DNA of 40,557 nucleotides from the NCBI GenBank assembly GCA_902606585.1, contig CACLGX010000013.1:1-40557 (forward strand), given 5' to 3'. Of the stretch, positions 6,730 through 15,275 are shown one piece after another. The stretch is from Paracoccaceae bacterium (GTDB taxonomy: Bacteria; Pseudomonadota; Alphaproteobacteria; Rhodobacterales; Rhodobacteraceae). The notes beneath the pieces were generated by a model, which was not told where the DNA came from, did not search any database, and saw only the letters and a list, made by a program, of their open reading frames with translations. The position numbers and the translations under genes were made by a program. How positions within the stretch are numbered: position 1 is the first letter of the stretch; every line of letters starts with the position of its first letter.

Positions 6730-7431
6730 TTAGTCTTCAGTGTTCAGAAACTTATCTAACTTGGAAGCTGTATCTTTAGATGCTGGCACTGCGTCTCTGC
6801 CGATGTTGTACATTGCTAGTTCAACCACAGCTAACTTAACACACTGCTTGTTTGTAAGTCTGCTGTCATCACTTAGCTTTTCATGACTGCGCGATGTAAC
6901 TAGGCGAGGAAGCGAAACTATATCTGCGCTTAAGCCACTACCCATTTCAAAGCTAATATCCCTATCAAACCAAACGCGAAGATTACTGTCATAGTGCAGA
7001 ATTTCTTGCAGTAGCTCTAGCGCATCTTCACAAAGTCTTTCACTCTTGTTGTAAAACGTCTTAGCAGTATTGTGCTTACCTTTGCTGCTGTAGCCTTCTG
7101 CTCTGTTGTAGTTAAAGGTAGCTTGCTTCAGCTTCTCTTCATATCGCTTTAAGTCGCTTGGCTTGTCTTTAAGTTCTTCACGTAGCTCAAGCTGTTCTTG
7201 CCACTCTGCTTCTATCTGTGCGTACTCGTCTTCACTAAGCCACGTCTGCAGCTGACGATTTTGCACGTTTTCTCCACGCTTCAGTTTGTCAGCTATTGTC
7301 TCTAACTTCGCCAAGCGCCTGGCTTCTTCAGTAGTTAGTTTGCGACGCGGATTAGCTTTTTCAATTCGTTCTTGCAGCAACTTACGAAAGTTGCTGCTTT
7401 GCTTCTTTTGATTGTCGAGCCACTCATTCAT
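6730..7431 (-). CDS. MNEW element protein, coiled-coil, unknown function
   Basis: Unrecognised 233-residue protein and the only intact copy in the window. I start it at the ATG at 7429-7431 (MNEWLDNQKK) because the partial copies at 3477 and 13920 begin at the same codon; the longer frame from 7467 lies inside the upstream gene. Residues about 8-110 are highly charged and helical, with LTTEEARRLAKLETIADKLK and repeated E/K/L heptad-like stretches suggesting coiled coil. The C-terminal part is more globular (LRVWFDRDISFEM, LTNKQCVKLAVVELAMY). There is no signal peptide or membrane segment. It overlaps the DUF4910 gene by 8 bases and precedes the DUF6641 gene, so it is probably part of the mobile element's own gene set. 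Confidence 0.7.
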   Translation of the reverse strand: MNEWLDNQKKQSSNFRKLLQERIEKANPRRKLTTEEARRLAKLETIADKLKRGENVQNRQLQTWLSEDEYAQIEAEWQEQLELREELKDKPSDLKRYEEKLKQATFNYNRAEGYSSKGKHNTAKTFYNKSERLCEDALELLQEILHYDSNLRVWFDRDISFEMGSGLSADIVSLPRLVTSRSHEKLSDDSRLTNKQCVKLAVVELAMYNIGRDAVPASKDTASKLDKFLNTED

Positions 7432-8704
7432 TTGCTTGGAGTAGTTTGTGCTCAACAAGCTTATCAACTAGCTCATAAAGCTCCCAAATGGGAGTGCTCA
7501 AACTTTCCGCTATTTGCAAAAGAGTGTTTTCTCCATCACATAGACTTATGACATCCATCATCAATCTAACTTGCTCTCCAGATTTTTTTGTTGATAGCGT
7601 TGGATAAAGTCCACGCTTACCCATTTGAGGCTCACCAAGTACCGTAACGCGGTATTGTTTATTTCTCTCAATAGCCTCAATAGCTTTACGAATTGACCAA
7701 TAACCACCATCTAAGCCATTCGGTGTGACTACGTTATCTAAGTCATCAAGTGATGTATGGTATTCGGGATATTGTCCATACTTTGTACGCATGATCGATG
7801 CAATGGGAAGATCGATTCCGGGTGCACAATACTGGCGTTCATCACTGCCTCTATCTAGCCAAGTATATGATTTAAAGCCTGGATCAATATGTTTTAGAAC
7901 GTGTTTAGCAACATCATCACTTAATGTATTCCCATCACGCGATGGGAGATATGAGTATGCTCTATCATCTCCAACACAAGATACATTAAAGCCAGATATT
8001 ACTTTCTGCTTCATTTCATTATGATTTAAACTAAGATAAGTTATGGATCCTATAGTTTCGGGAATGAAAACAATTCTATATGTGTACTTGCGCTCACTTA
8101 GATCAGACAGCCACTTCGCCAAGAATGTAACGACTGTTGGGCCAGAAAGTTCGTTATTCGCCATTGAAGGATGGCAAATGTAGGTGCTCATGAATAATTC
8201 CTTCTGATTTTCACCAGGTATTATCAGCTCACCGTAGTTAAGCACGCCATCAAAGTGTTTAGCTTCTATTTTGACGTAATAGTCACCATCTTCTAACTGA
8301 TCAAATTGATTTTGGGAAAGACAGAAACCCCAGCGTTCTTTGTAATAACTTGTAATGTAAGGAATAGCTTCTGGTTGTTCATGTAAAGTGTATAAATGTT
8401 CCTTTAAGTCTTCTAATGTAATGTTTCCATCGAAGGATGTGCTGTAACCCAATAAATGAAGGTTGTTTACTTTAAAGTCACAGATTTTATCGCCACTGGG
8501 TGTGATAATGTAAGCTTCTGTAGGATGCCATTCTTTCGGCACAACCCAATCAAATACTTCTGTTCCAGAATGTACAGATTTGATTTCTAAGTCTGGCAAA
8601 TGCTGCTTTATCAGTTCGAGTGTTTTTCTTACTCCCTCACCAGTAATACTTCTGTTAATAGGCCAAAGTTCTTTTGCAAACTCATATAACTCCAGGCCTT
8701 TCAT
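7424..8704 (-). CDS. DUF4910/M28-like aminopeptidase-fold protein
   Basis: 426 residues. The layout matches the DUF4910 family: an N-terminal ELWPINRSITGEGVRKTL motif, a DUF2172-like insert at about 55-140 and an M28-type catalytic region. A C-terminal winged-helix-like tail follows (LLQIAESLSTPIWELYELVD). Candidate metal ligands are H and N in STYICHPSMANNELSG, the D/E residues in RGSDERQY, and H in YPEYHTSLDD. Such genes recur in surface-polysaccharide clusters, where their substrate is unknown; hydrolysis or transfer at an amide bond is inference. It is the last gene of the three-gene cargo block, its ATG sharing one base with the preceding stop (TAATG). Its final codons overlap the MNEW start, so the extreme C-terminus may have been set by that junction. 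Confidence 0.78.
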   Translation of the reverse strand: MKGLELYEFAKELWPINRSITGEGVRKTLELIKQHLPDLEIKSVHSGTEVFDWVVPKEWHPTEAYIITPSGDKICDFKVNNLHLLGYSTSFDGNITLEDLKEHLYTLHEQPEAIPYITSYYKERWGFCLSQNQFDQLEDGDYYVKIEAKHFDGVLNYGELIIPGENQKELFMSTYICHPSMANNELSGPTVVTFLAKWLSDLSERKYTYRIVFIPETIGSITYLSLNHNEMKQKVISGFNVSCVGDDRAYSYLPSRDGNTLSDDVAKHVLKHIDPGFKSYTWLDRGSDERQYCAPGIDLPIASIMRTKYGQYPEYHTSLDDLDNVVTPNGLDGGYWSIRKAIEAIERNKQYRVTVLGEPQMGKRGLYPTLSTKKSGEQVRLMMDVISLCDGENTLLQIAESLSTPIWELYELVDKLVEHKLLQANE

Positions 8705-10149
8705 TAAAAAGTCTCCTTAGTTGTCAAAGCTGTGAGAATACCGTTGTAAGTCTTAAGGCTTTCGAAATCTGCAGAGGAGAATTTCCGTTTAAAAAGTCTT
8801 TCCACTTCTAACATTATTTGGATTTGAGCTAATGAATCCCATCCAGGTGTTAATCCCATTCCTCCATTACGTATTTCTTTATTCGATGCATTGCGGAGAA
8901 TAGATTTAATACCTTTGACTAACTTTTCTTCGTTATCACCCTCAAAAATAAAAGATTCCCCTTCGTCACTTTTTGAGGCAGCGACACTCAATGGTGAACC
9001 TTCCTCCCCAGTACTAGACGGCACAAATCCGTATACCCCAGCCCCCGTCGAACCAATATACTGTACAGTCATGAAAGATGAAGCTGTAGTTAAAGCGTCA
9101 TATAGCTTCGATGCAACTTCTCCAGGAAGCAGAGATGGCGCACTGCCTCTTATCTCTTTTGAATACTCTGTAGCCACAAAATCTGGAGCGAACACATAGC
9201 CATTCACTCCGTATGCACTTAACCCTGCATCCAACCTCTTAAGGTAACTCGCCGCCATAGACTTAGAGGCTGCGTAATCCTCAAAACCTTCTATCAGCGA
9301 TAGCATAGCGGTGCTACCGATTGACATAATTTTGCCATATTGCTGTCTACACATTTGCGGAAGAACCGCGGTAGAAATAGATTTAAGTGCTGAATAATTT
9401 ATTTCAACGAGATCTCTTAGTGGGGCATTTAATGGTGGTGATGCTGTATGGATTACAGCACCAATGTCTCCCAAAATTTCAATCCTTTCAATTAGCTTTT
9501 CTAAACCTTTATTTGTACTTAAATCCGCATCAATAAGCTCCAGAGAACTGTTATCTTCGCTCATTAACGCATCTTCGTTTAGTTCCCGTTTCGACCTACT
9601 GTGAAGTAATAGAGACCATCCCTCTTCAGCAAACTTTCGAGCAATTGCAGAACCTATCGCGCCCGAAGATCCCGTAATTAGGACTCGTTTCTTCAAAGAG
9701 GCTTTGCTCACTTCACAATCTATTTCTTGATCCCATTCAAAACGCAATGCACGCGTATTCATCTCTGCATCAAAGATTACTCTGGCCCCTACAAGTCCTA
9801 AGACCCTAATTTTCATCACTCTCTTTGCAGGATTTAGGGCAATAATTTTGGCCGAATAAGTGATAGTCTCCCCATACTTCAATTGGCTCACAGCCCTTAC
9901 GCTGTGGCTTAAATACAGCGAAGGAGCGCCAGGAAAGTTCATGCCAGCTACTCGCGAGAGCGGTCCAATAATTAAGTGGAGCGGAACAATCAAATGATTA
10001 TTTGCATAATCCGCTGCGTATTCTGCGTCATGATGCAGAGGGTTTAGATCCCCACTTATATGCGCAAATTTTTCAAAGTCCTCTTGTTGAAATGTTTTTT
10101 CAAAATTAATTACATCGCCAACAGAAAACTGCTCAAAATTTAAATTCAT
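8704..10149 (-). CDS. MaoC-like hydratase / SDR reductase / acyl carrier protein fusion
   Basis: A 481-residue three-part protein. Residues about 1-138 are a MaoC/hot-dog hydratase domain with the GDLNPLHHD active-site loop (D34, H39). Residues about 153-375 are a short-chain reductase with TGSSGAIG (159-166), S279 and YAASK (Y292, K296). Residues about 405-475 are an acyl carrier domain with GWDSL, S439 being the expected phosphopantetheine site. This suggests a carrier-bound acyl chain that is hydrated or dehydrated and keto-reduced on one polypeptide. It overlaps the AAC(3)-HAD gene as ATGA, so the two are co-translated. The chain length and final acyl group cannot be read from sequence. 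Confidence 0.82.
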   Translation of the reverse strand: MNLNFEQFSVGDVINFEKTFQQEDFEKFAHISGDLNPLHHDAEYAADYANNHLIVPLHLIIGPLSRVAGMNFPGAPSLYLSHSVRAVSQLKYGETITYSAKIIALNPAKRVMKIRVLGLVGARVIFDAEMNTRALRFEWDQEIDCEVSKASLKKRVLITGSSGAIGSAIARKFAEEGWSLLLHSRSKRELNEDALMSEDNSSLELIDADLSTNKGLEKLIERIEILGDIGAVIHTASPPLNAPLRDLVEINYSALKSISTAVLPQMCRQQYGKIMSIGSTAMLSLIEGFEDYAASKSMAASYLKRLDAGLSAYGVNGYVFAPDFVATEYSKEIRGSAPSLLPGEVASKLYDALTTASSFMTVQYIGSTGAGVYGFVPSSTGEEGSPLSVAASKSDEGESFIFEGDNEEKLVKGIKSILRNASNKEIRNGGMGLTPGWDSLAQIQIMLEVERLFKRKFSSADFESLKTYNGILTALTTKETF

Positions 10150-12653
10150 GAAGGGTCATCCTTTTCAAATTTATATTCAACCCATTTCGGCACACTTATA
10201 TTTTTTGTCTCTAATTTCCAAAAAGTATCCGAAGTAGCTTTAGAAAAACCAGCTTCCTTGTAGACATCACGCACAGGAGTATTACGCTCAGTCTCAATTA
10301 TCTCAGCTTTCAAGATATCAACTCCCTTTTCAGCAACAAATTTAGCTACAATCTTTGGTATTGCTGCTTCAATGCCTCTTCCAAGCACACGGCAGGACAA
10401 AAGAAACAAATCTATGGTCGCTTTTCTTTTATCTTGATATTTAATAACTAAAATACCTATGTTTTCCGGTGCTGAAAACTTGTCTGTGTAATTAACAACC
10501 AACACCTCATGTCCGGCCTGCTTTAGAGCGAAAAGCTGTTTTTGATCATAGCGCCGAGTAGTTGTGTTAAATTGATTTGTCTTTTGACACAGTTGGGCTG
10601 CGCGCGACGCATTAATTGCGCTTATGCTGGTAAGGTTTAATGTAATGCCTAAAGAACAATAGTAGTCATCCAAGCTTACAGCATCTGTTTTGAGCGCTTT
10701 GCGTTTTTTACTTGCAGAAAAGTCTTTTAAACGTCCTAAATCTTCTTTAGTGATCATGACTGGTTGTAAATATGGTGATGACTTTAAAATTGAGACATAT
10801 TGTGCTGGATCATCTGTTAATGGCAAAACTTTTACATCTGGCAAATTGCGTATTACGGACTCGCGCTCGACGGGATTATCGTCTATTAACATAACTGAAC
10901 TTAAACCCAAATTTAACTCTGCTGCCATCCTCTGAATATTTTTCCATTTTGGTTCCCAGTTGATGCCATAAGTTTGAATATTTTGTGGACGAATAATCAT
11001 ATCTGGCATCTCCGAAATAGCATTCATAGCTAGATCTTCATCATTTTTTGATGCAATTCCTAAAGCAATACCTCTTTTATGATGTTCTAGCAATTCAACT
11101 TGAAAGGCTTTAAAGGCGTTTCCCGGATAATCTTCCCCAAGTTGTAATCCTTCTATTCCTTCTTCGCCCAGCACACCACCCCAGAGTGTATTATCCAAAT
11201 CGATAATTATTAATCGAACATCCTTACCCAGCATCGCTATAACAAATGAAACCCATCTGTGAGCCAGATAGGATGAGAAGCCATCACTGAAAGGAAATTT
11301 CCCAACAAACTCTAGTCTTGGATCGAAAGCCAAGCCGTCGTATGACGCGAGCTCTGCCCCAAGGTCTAAAAGTATGACTTGAGGCACGCTTTTTAGCTCA
11401 TCAGACAAAATTTCATTGCATTCGGCAATTAGCTTTGCATGCAGATGAGATTGATTTGCTGCAAGAGTAGGCAACTCCAGAGTGAATAGATGAACCACAC
11501 TCCACCCGCCCACCGTTTCATGAAAGTCTTTTATGGATTTAGCATATTGAGAAACTGCATTTAACGTTTTTTCTCTATCGGAAAAACTTACACCTGTCAG
11601 ATCTTTAAAACGATCTATAAAGATCTTGATAAATGGAGGCGAACGGTAGATGTCGCCAGTGTGATCAATTAAACTTCTATACATTTGACCGAATGGTATT
11701 TGGTGAATAAATGATTTTCGTTCGGGTATCAAACGGTCTAAAAACGACTTTAAATGTTGGTTAAAAATCTCAGTATTTTTGCTACTGAAGATGGAAATTG
11801 ATATTTCGTCTGCCCGGGTTCTTTCAGTTCGCTCGTTTATTTTTTTAACAACATAATTTTTATTAGAGACGAATGAAAATGGATCGCTTTGCAATAGCCT
11901 CAGGCAAACATCTTTTATATTGTTAACATAAGTGCACTGAATACTCGCACCAAAGATGCTTGCTTTATTTATGAGATGAGCGGCCTCCATTTCACTCACA
12001 GCTGATGTAAAATCATTTATAGGCTCCAAATCCAATGACCTAACAAACATAGAAGACACTGTAGAGATAGCTCCTTCTCCATAATCAGCTGTCCCCTCAA
12101 ACGTTTTAAACTCCCTATATTTAACAGCTGCTAATTCTTCATACCTATGAAATAGGGTGCAATATTTCCAATCACAACCTAACATCAAAACTTGAGCATT
12201 TTGCTTCTCAAGCCATTCGAAAACGCTGCCAAGACCGAAGGTTGTTTTGGGTAACAGGCTATTTATCGATGATGTTTTTTTACCCAAACTCACAAATGAA
12301 TAAATAGGCGCAGCAGTTCTTGTTGCATCAGGAAAGTTTAACAAGACTTTATCTGCAAGAATTCCAGTTTCTGATGGGGATTTCTTATATGAATAAAATT
12401 TTTCGGAGCAAAAGCTAAAGGTAAAAGAGGGAAAAAGAAGGGTCCAACCTTCATCAACTAACTCTCCAACCGCATAAAGAATGCTCCAAATAAAATCTTT
12501 ATCTTTTACCCTGAAGTTCGACAAGTCAGAATGAATAAGAGCTACACTTGGCTCTTTTGGTAACACTGAGCGAATTTGCTGGAGGAGTATCCCTCTCAGC
12601 GTATTATCTTCTTGTAATTCTGGAAAAGCTTTTCGAGCCTTCAGGTTCGTCAT
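10146..12653 (-). CDS. AAC(3)-like acyltransferase / FkbH-type HAD-IIIC / GNAT fusion
   Basis: 835 residues with several domains. About 20-265 resembles the aminoglycoside 3-N-acetyltransferase family (ALIHSDL, GWTLLFPSFTFSF, LGCDWKYCTLFHRYEE with candidate H169). About 280-475 resembles the N-terminal part of FkbH-like proteins. About 480-620 is a HAD-IIIC phosphatase domain with DLDNTLWGG (D485, D487), SKND (535-538) and DDNPVERE (591-598). About 640-810 is the GNAT-like C-terminus usual in FkbH. FkbH enzymes load a glyceryl unit from 1,3-bisphosphoglycerate onto an ACP, and the ACP is encoded immediately downstream. The extra AAC(3) domain could move the finished acyl group to an amino sugar; that step is inference. 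Confidence 0.82.
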   Translation of the reverse strand: MTNLKARKAFPELQEDNTLRGILLQQIRSVLPKEPSVALIHSDLSNFRVKDKDFIWSILYAVGELVDEGWTLLFPSFTFSFCSEKFYSYKKSPSETGILADKVLLNFPDATRTAAPIYSFVSLGKKTSSINSLLPKTTFGLGSVFEWLEKQNAQVLMLGCDWKYCTLFHRYEELAAVKYREFKTFEGTADYGEGAISTVSSMFVRSLDLEPINDFTSAVSEMEAAHLINKASIFGASIQCTYVNNIKDVCLRLLQSDPFSFVSNKNYVVKKINERTERTRADEISISIFSSKNTEIFNQHLKSFLDRLIPERKSFIHQIPFGQMYRSLIDHTGDIYRSPPFIKIFIDRFKDLTGVSFSDREKTLNAVSQYAKSIKDFHETVGGWSVVHLFTLELPTLAANQSHLHAKLIAECNEILSDELKSVPQVILLDLGAELASYDGLAFDPRLEFVGKFPFSDGFSSYLAHRWVSFVIAMLGKDVRLIIIDLDNTLWGGVLGEEGIEGLQLGEDYPGNAFKAFQVELLEHHKRGIALGIASKNDEDLAMNAISEMPDMIIRPQNIQTYGINWEPKWKNIQRMAAELNLGLSSVMLIDDNPVERESVIRNLPDVKVLPLTDDPAQYVSILKSSPYLQPVMITKEDLGRLKDFSASKKRKALKTDAVSLDDYYCSLGITLNLTSISAINASRAAQLCQKTNQFNTTTRRYDQKQLFALKQAGHEVLVVNYTDKFSAPENIGILVIKYQDKRKATIDLFLLSCRVLGRGIEAAIPKIVAKFVAEKGVDILKAEIIETERNTPVRDVYKEAGFSKATSDTFWKLETKNISVPKWVEYKFEKDDPS

Positions 12654-12721
12654 TAGATTTCATCTCACAAATTCATTGGTTCAGTATCAATATAATCTTA
12701 TAGATTTGTTAAGGGTATGAA

Positions 12722-12848
12722 CAGCACGTTTTTTCTACGCTTGCTGTAGCGTATTGTATTGTGGCAATTCAATAGTTTACGCAATCACTTGTTACACAGT
12801 GTAAGACGAAGAACGTGCTTAAACAAAACACTTTCGCCATTTAATTTG
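12722..12848. repeat. Element terminal repeat R2
   Basis: Second copy of the terminal repeat. It shares GCACGTTTTTT, GCAATTCAATAGTTTA and GTGTAAGACGAAGAACGTGCTTAA-like blocks with R1. The palindrome TTACACAGTGTAA lies at 12792-12804. The hairpin arms that are perfect in R1 are degenerate here (GAACGTG against CACTTTC). It lies between the small methyltransferase block and the AAC(3)-HAD gene. From 12654 to 12721 I see nothing beyond the leader of that gene. Confidence 0.65.
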
Positions 12849-12965
12849 TCACTTGTTCTTTTGTTTTACTCGTCTGCCAAACTGCGCTTGCTTCTCTATC
12901 AACACCTAACTTCTGTAAGTACTCCACCAAAGAAAACTGCTTTGTAAAAGTTTACGGCTTCGTTG
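12849..12965 (-). pseudogene. Deletion scar joining MNEW and DUF6641 remnants
   Basis: Directly after the methyltransferase stop, the minus strand encodes RKLLQ in a context matching MNEW codons FRKLLQ. Further on, 12849-12902 encodes LIEKQAQFGRRVKQKNK and a stop, the same tail seen for the DUF6641 frame beside R1 (LIEQQTQFCRRVTQKNK). The two genes are thus collapsed by an internal deletion to about 115 bases. The MNEW part is short and the match weak; the DUF6641 tail is clear. Confidence 0.55.
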
Positions 12966-13676
12966 TTATCTTCTACAAATCAAGTTGAATCGAAATTTTG
13001 AATTTCCATAACTTGAAACACAATGTGGAAAAAAATCAATATCCTTCATTCCAATAGATTTCAAAAAATTATATAAAGACCGTTTTTCATAAAAAAGATG
13101 ATTTAAATCTTTGTAATTAGACTCGTACTCTTCTAATGATCTGTATTCTTTGGACCTTTCGGAGTGATAGTTTGTCTCAAATTCAGCGTCATTAATATCT
13201 AACAGTACCAAAAAACCATTTTTTTTAATCTTACTGCACCAATTTTCTAACACTTTTTCCGAGTACTCTATTGAAGGAAAATACTGAAAAACACTGTGTG
13301 ATAAAACAAGATCAAATAAAATAGAACTAAAGTTTTTTTGGATTGCTTCATCAGCTATAAAATTACCATTAGGTATAGCTTTTTTAGCTACGTCTATTAA
13401 ACTATTACTGTAATCAATACCATAAAAATTTGCCTCTACAATCTCATTTATAGCATATAAAAATGCCCCACTCCCGCAACCGAGTTCTAAAATATTACTA
13501 TCGATAGTCAATGAAGTTCTTTGAAAAATGTCTGCAACCATTTCCCTCCATTCAAATAGATTATAGGAACCAACTCCTGTGTCAAAACCATCTGCTAAAA
13601 TGAGTTGCTCTAGTGAGATATTTGAATCATTTTTAATTGTTTTTTTTGACCAAATTTCTTTCCATTTATCAGCCAT
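12966..13676 (-). CDS. Class I SAM-dependent methyltransferase
   Basis: 236 residues with the class I SAM-binding motif LELGCGSGAFLYAI (about 62-75), acidic loop YGIDYSNSLIDVAKKA, and motif IV/post-I region FDLVLSHSVFQYFPS. The KKNGFLVLLDIND segment is strand 5 and following. The substrate is unknown. It is flanked by element repeats R3 (upstream) and the R2 scar (downstream), so it is a single-gene cargo block, probably methylating a sugar or a sugar-linked group. The start ATG lies 7 bases after an A-rich stretch without a strong ribosome site. It is notably AT-rich, with runs of A and T. Confidence 0.8.
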   Translation of the reverse strand: MADKWKEIWSKKTIKNDSNISLEQLILADGFDTGVGSYNLFEWREMVADIFQRTSLTIDSNILELGCGSGAFLYAINEIVEANFYGIDYSNSLIDVAKKAIPNGNFIADEAIQKNFSSILFDLVLSHSVFQYFPSIEYSEKVLENWCSKIKKNGFLVLLDINDAEFETNYHSERSKEYRSLEEYESNYKDLNHLFYEKRSLYNFLKSIGMKDIDFFPHCVSSYGNSKFRFNLICRR

Positions 13677-13761
13677 TTTTTTACTTTCTGTTGTAATACT
13701 TAATTCAACAATCTTACAAATTTTGTAACTTTATCACTATTAAGCCATTCTTTTATTTCCA

Positions 13762-13842
13762 CTGCATTCCAATAGTTTATGCACTCAGCAATTACACAGT
13801 GTAAGACGAAGAACGTTCTTAATCCATACACGTTATTCTGTT
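13762..13842. repeat. Element terminal repeat R3
   Basis: Third copy of the terminal repeat: CAATAGTTTA, the palindrome TTACACAGTGTAA at 13792-13804, then GACGAAGAACGTTCTTAATC and CATACACGTTATTC. The hairpin arms of R1 are present with one mismatch (GAAGAACGT against ACGTTATTC). It follows directly on a truncated MNEW start. Bases 13677-13761 are leader sequence of the methyltransferase with no other feature seen. Confidence 0.62.
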
Positions 13843-13920
13843 CGTTTTTTCGCTTCGTTTTTGTAAAAACTCGCGAAAAGCACCACTTACCTTTTTTTGA
13901 CTATCAAACTATTTGCTCAT
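13843..13920 (-). pseudogene. MNEW 5' fragment with a nonsense codon
   Basis: Read from the ATG at 13918-13920: MSK, a TAG, FDSQKKVSGAFREFLQKR, SEK. This aligns codon for codon with MNEWLDNQKKQSSNFRKLLQERIEK of the intact copy, the stop sitting where tryptophan 4 should be. About 26 codons remain before the sequence passes into R3. The ATG shares one base with the TAA that ends the restored FkbM frame (TAATG), the same junction form as at 3477. Confidence 0.7.
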
Positions 13921-14794
13921 TAAGATTTTGGGACGGCTAAAATCATGTCGTAAAAGGTTTTTCTAAATGATTTTACTTTTACAAAATCTAACCTTTCACC
14001 AAAGAGTGGTCTACATGCAAAGCAAACAAGTTTTGCAATCACACTATCACCACAATAAAAGTTCTTTTTAATGGTAAAGAATTCATAACCAAGTTCGTTT
14101 AAATATTCAATTACTGAAGAACTACCACCGATGATTTCTGCTCAAACAATATTGCTGGCACATGCGTTAAAATTGTATTTTTCGCACCCTTCAAAACATT
14201 TAACTCATGACCTTCCACATCAATCTTTATAAGAGCAATACTCGCATCTTTTAATTCATTTAATTGGTCAAGTGTTTTCACATTGATTTGTATTGAATCC
14301 TTAATGCTCTTATTATTTGCATCAATTATCCCTGCACCTCCTATATTTGATGGGTTTATGTGGAACGGTAAGCTACCTTCTATGTCGCTTAATCCAAAAT
14401 TTAATGGCACAACATTTTTATGTTCAGCGGCATGTTTGCAGTTAATTTTAAGTACCTCATAAGTCACAGGACTGGGCTCAAACGCATAAATATTTTTAAA
14501 TTTTTTCGCAAAGAATATAGAATGATTTCCAATATTTGCGCCAATATCCAGAGCAGTTTTATCTTTTGCGTTAGGAATTTTTTTGTCGATGAATTCTTCA
14601 ACTAACAAGAGGGAAGAGTTCTCATATCGTCCTTCTAAATTTAAAGAGAGTCCGATGTGATCAAACGAGAAAATTACAAGTTGGGGATTTGTTTCTATGT
14701 TTTTACGTGCGATTGAATGATTAATTCGATTCAATATTATTTTGAATATTTTGCTGCCAACTCTTATCTTCTGCCCTTGCACAAAAATTTTCAT
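13920..14794 (-). pseudogene. FkbM-family methyltransferase with a C-terminal frameshift
   Basis: The frame from 14794 gives 227 residues: SAM motif ALDIGANIGNHSIFF at about 79-93, FEPSPVTYEVLK, and the FkbM signature IKIDVEGHELNVLKGA. It stops early at 14111. The neighbouring frame then continues in the expected way (AEIIGGSSSVIEYLNELGYE, later CGDSVIAKL) to a TAA at 13920-13922. The complete span of 875 bases is one base short of whole codons, so a single-base deletion near 14140 breaks the gene unless it is a sequencing error. FkbM enzymes O-methylate sugars. Its ATG overlaps a preceding stop (ATGA). Confidence 0.75.
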
Positions 14795-15275
14795 TTCTTT
14801 TTCTTTCTCTCAGCTAGTGAGCCTTTCAGCATCCCAGCAGTAAAGCAAAACTCTTTGCAAATACGCTTCACTTCTTTCAGTGCGTTAGTAAGCCCGTTCT
14901 TCTTAGCTTAATGTCTTTGCCAATGTAGCTTAGAAAATGCTGCAGATGCGTTGCGATTGTTTTTTGTCGTCTTTTGACTAGGTGTCCAAGTTCAACGTCA
15001 CGCAGTCGAAAGCTAAGATATTTTTCTACACCTTCTTTTGTGGTTATGGAGAAGTAGCTTTTGCCTTGTTGTAGTTTGGCGTAAATCTCTACGTACGCAG
15101 CTTTACCCTTTTCAATTGCAGTCGCTTCACTGTGTGTAAGTAGGCTTTTACGTGCGTATCTGTTTTCTTTTGGTAACCACATTCGAAACAGCCAACACTC
15201 ACCTCGCCTGTAGATATAAGACTCGTCATATAATAGTATTTCGCCTTCAGCAAAGTGCTGTTTCTTAAGTGCCAA
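14791..15275 (-). pseudogene. Integrase N-terminal fragment with fused tail (copy A)
   Basis: From a TTG at 15273-15275 the frame encodes MALKKQHFAEGEILLY, RMWLPKENRYARKSLLTHSE and a helical region to about residue 125 (TIATHLQHFLSYIGKDIKLR), then stops at 14877. N-terminal arm plus SAM-like core-binding domain is the arrangement of phage tyrosine recombinases; the catalytic domain with R, H, R and Y is absent. From 14883 to 14791 another frame encodes ALKEVKRICKEFCF and ends GSLAERKKKK, stopping within the FkbM start. This is probably the 3' end of the same or the next element gene after an internal deletion. The copy is non-functional. Confidence 0.65.

Noticed and set aside
7432-7467. Longer start for the MNEW protein
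   Set aside because: Those 12 codons lie within the DUF4910 gene and are absent from the other MNEW copies, which begin at the equivalent of 7431.
12759-12947. Plus-strand 62-codon ORF
   Set aside because: Antisense to the R2 repeat and DUF6641 scar; not conserved as protein with the R1 version.
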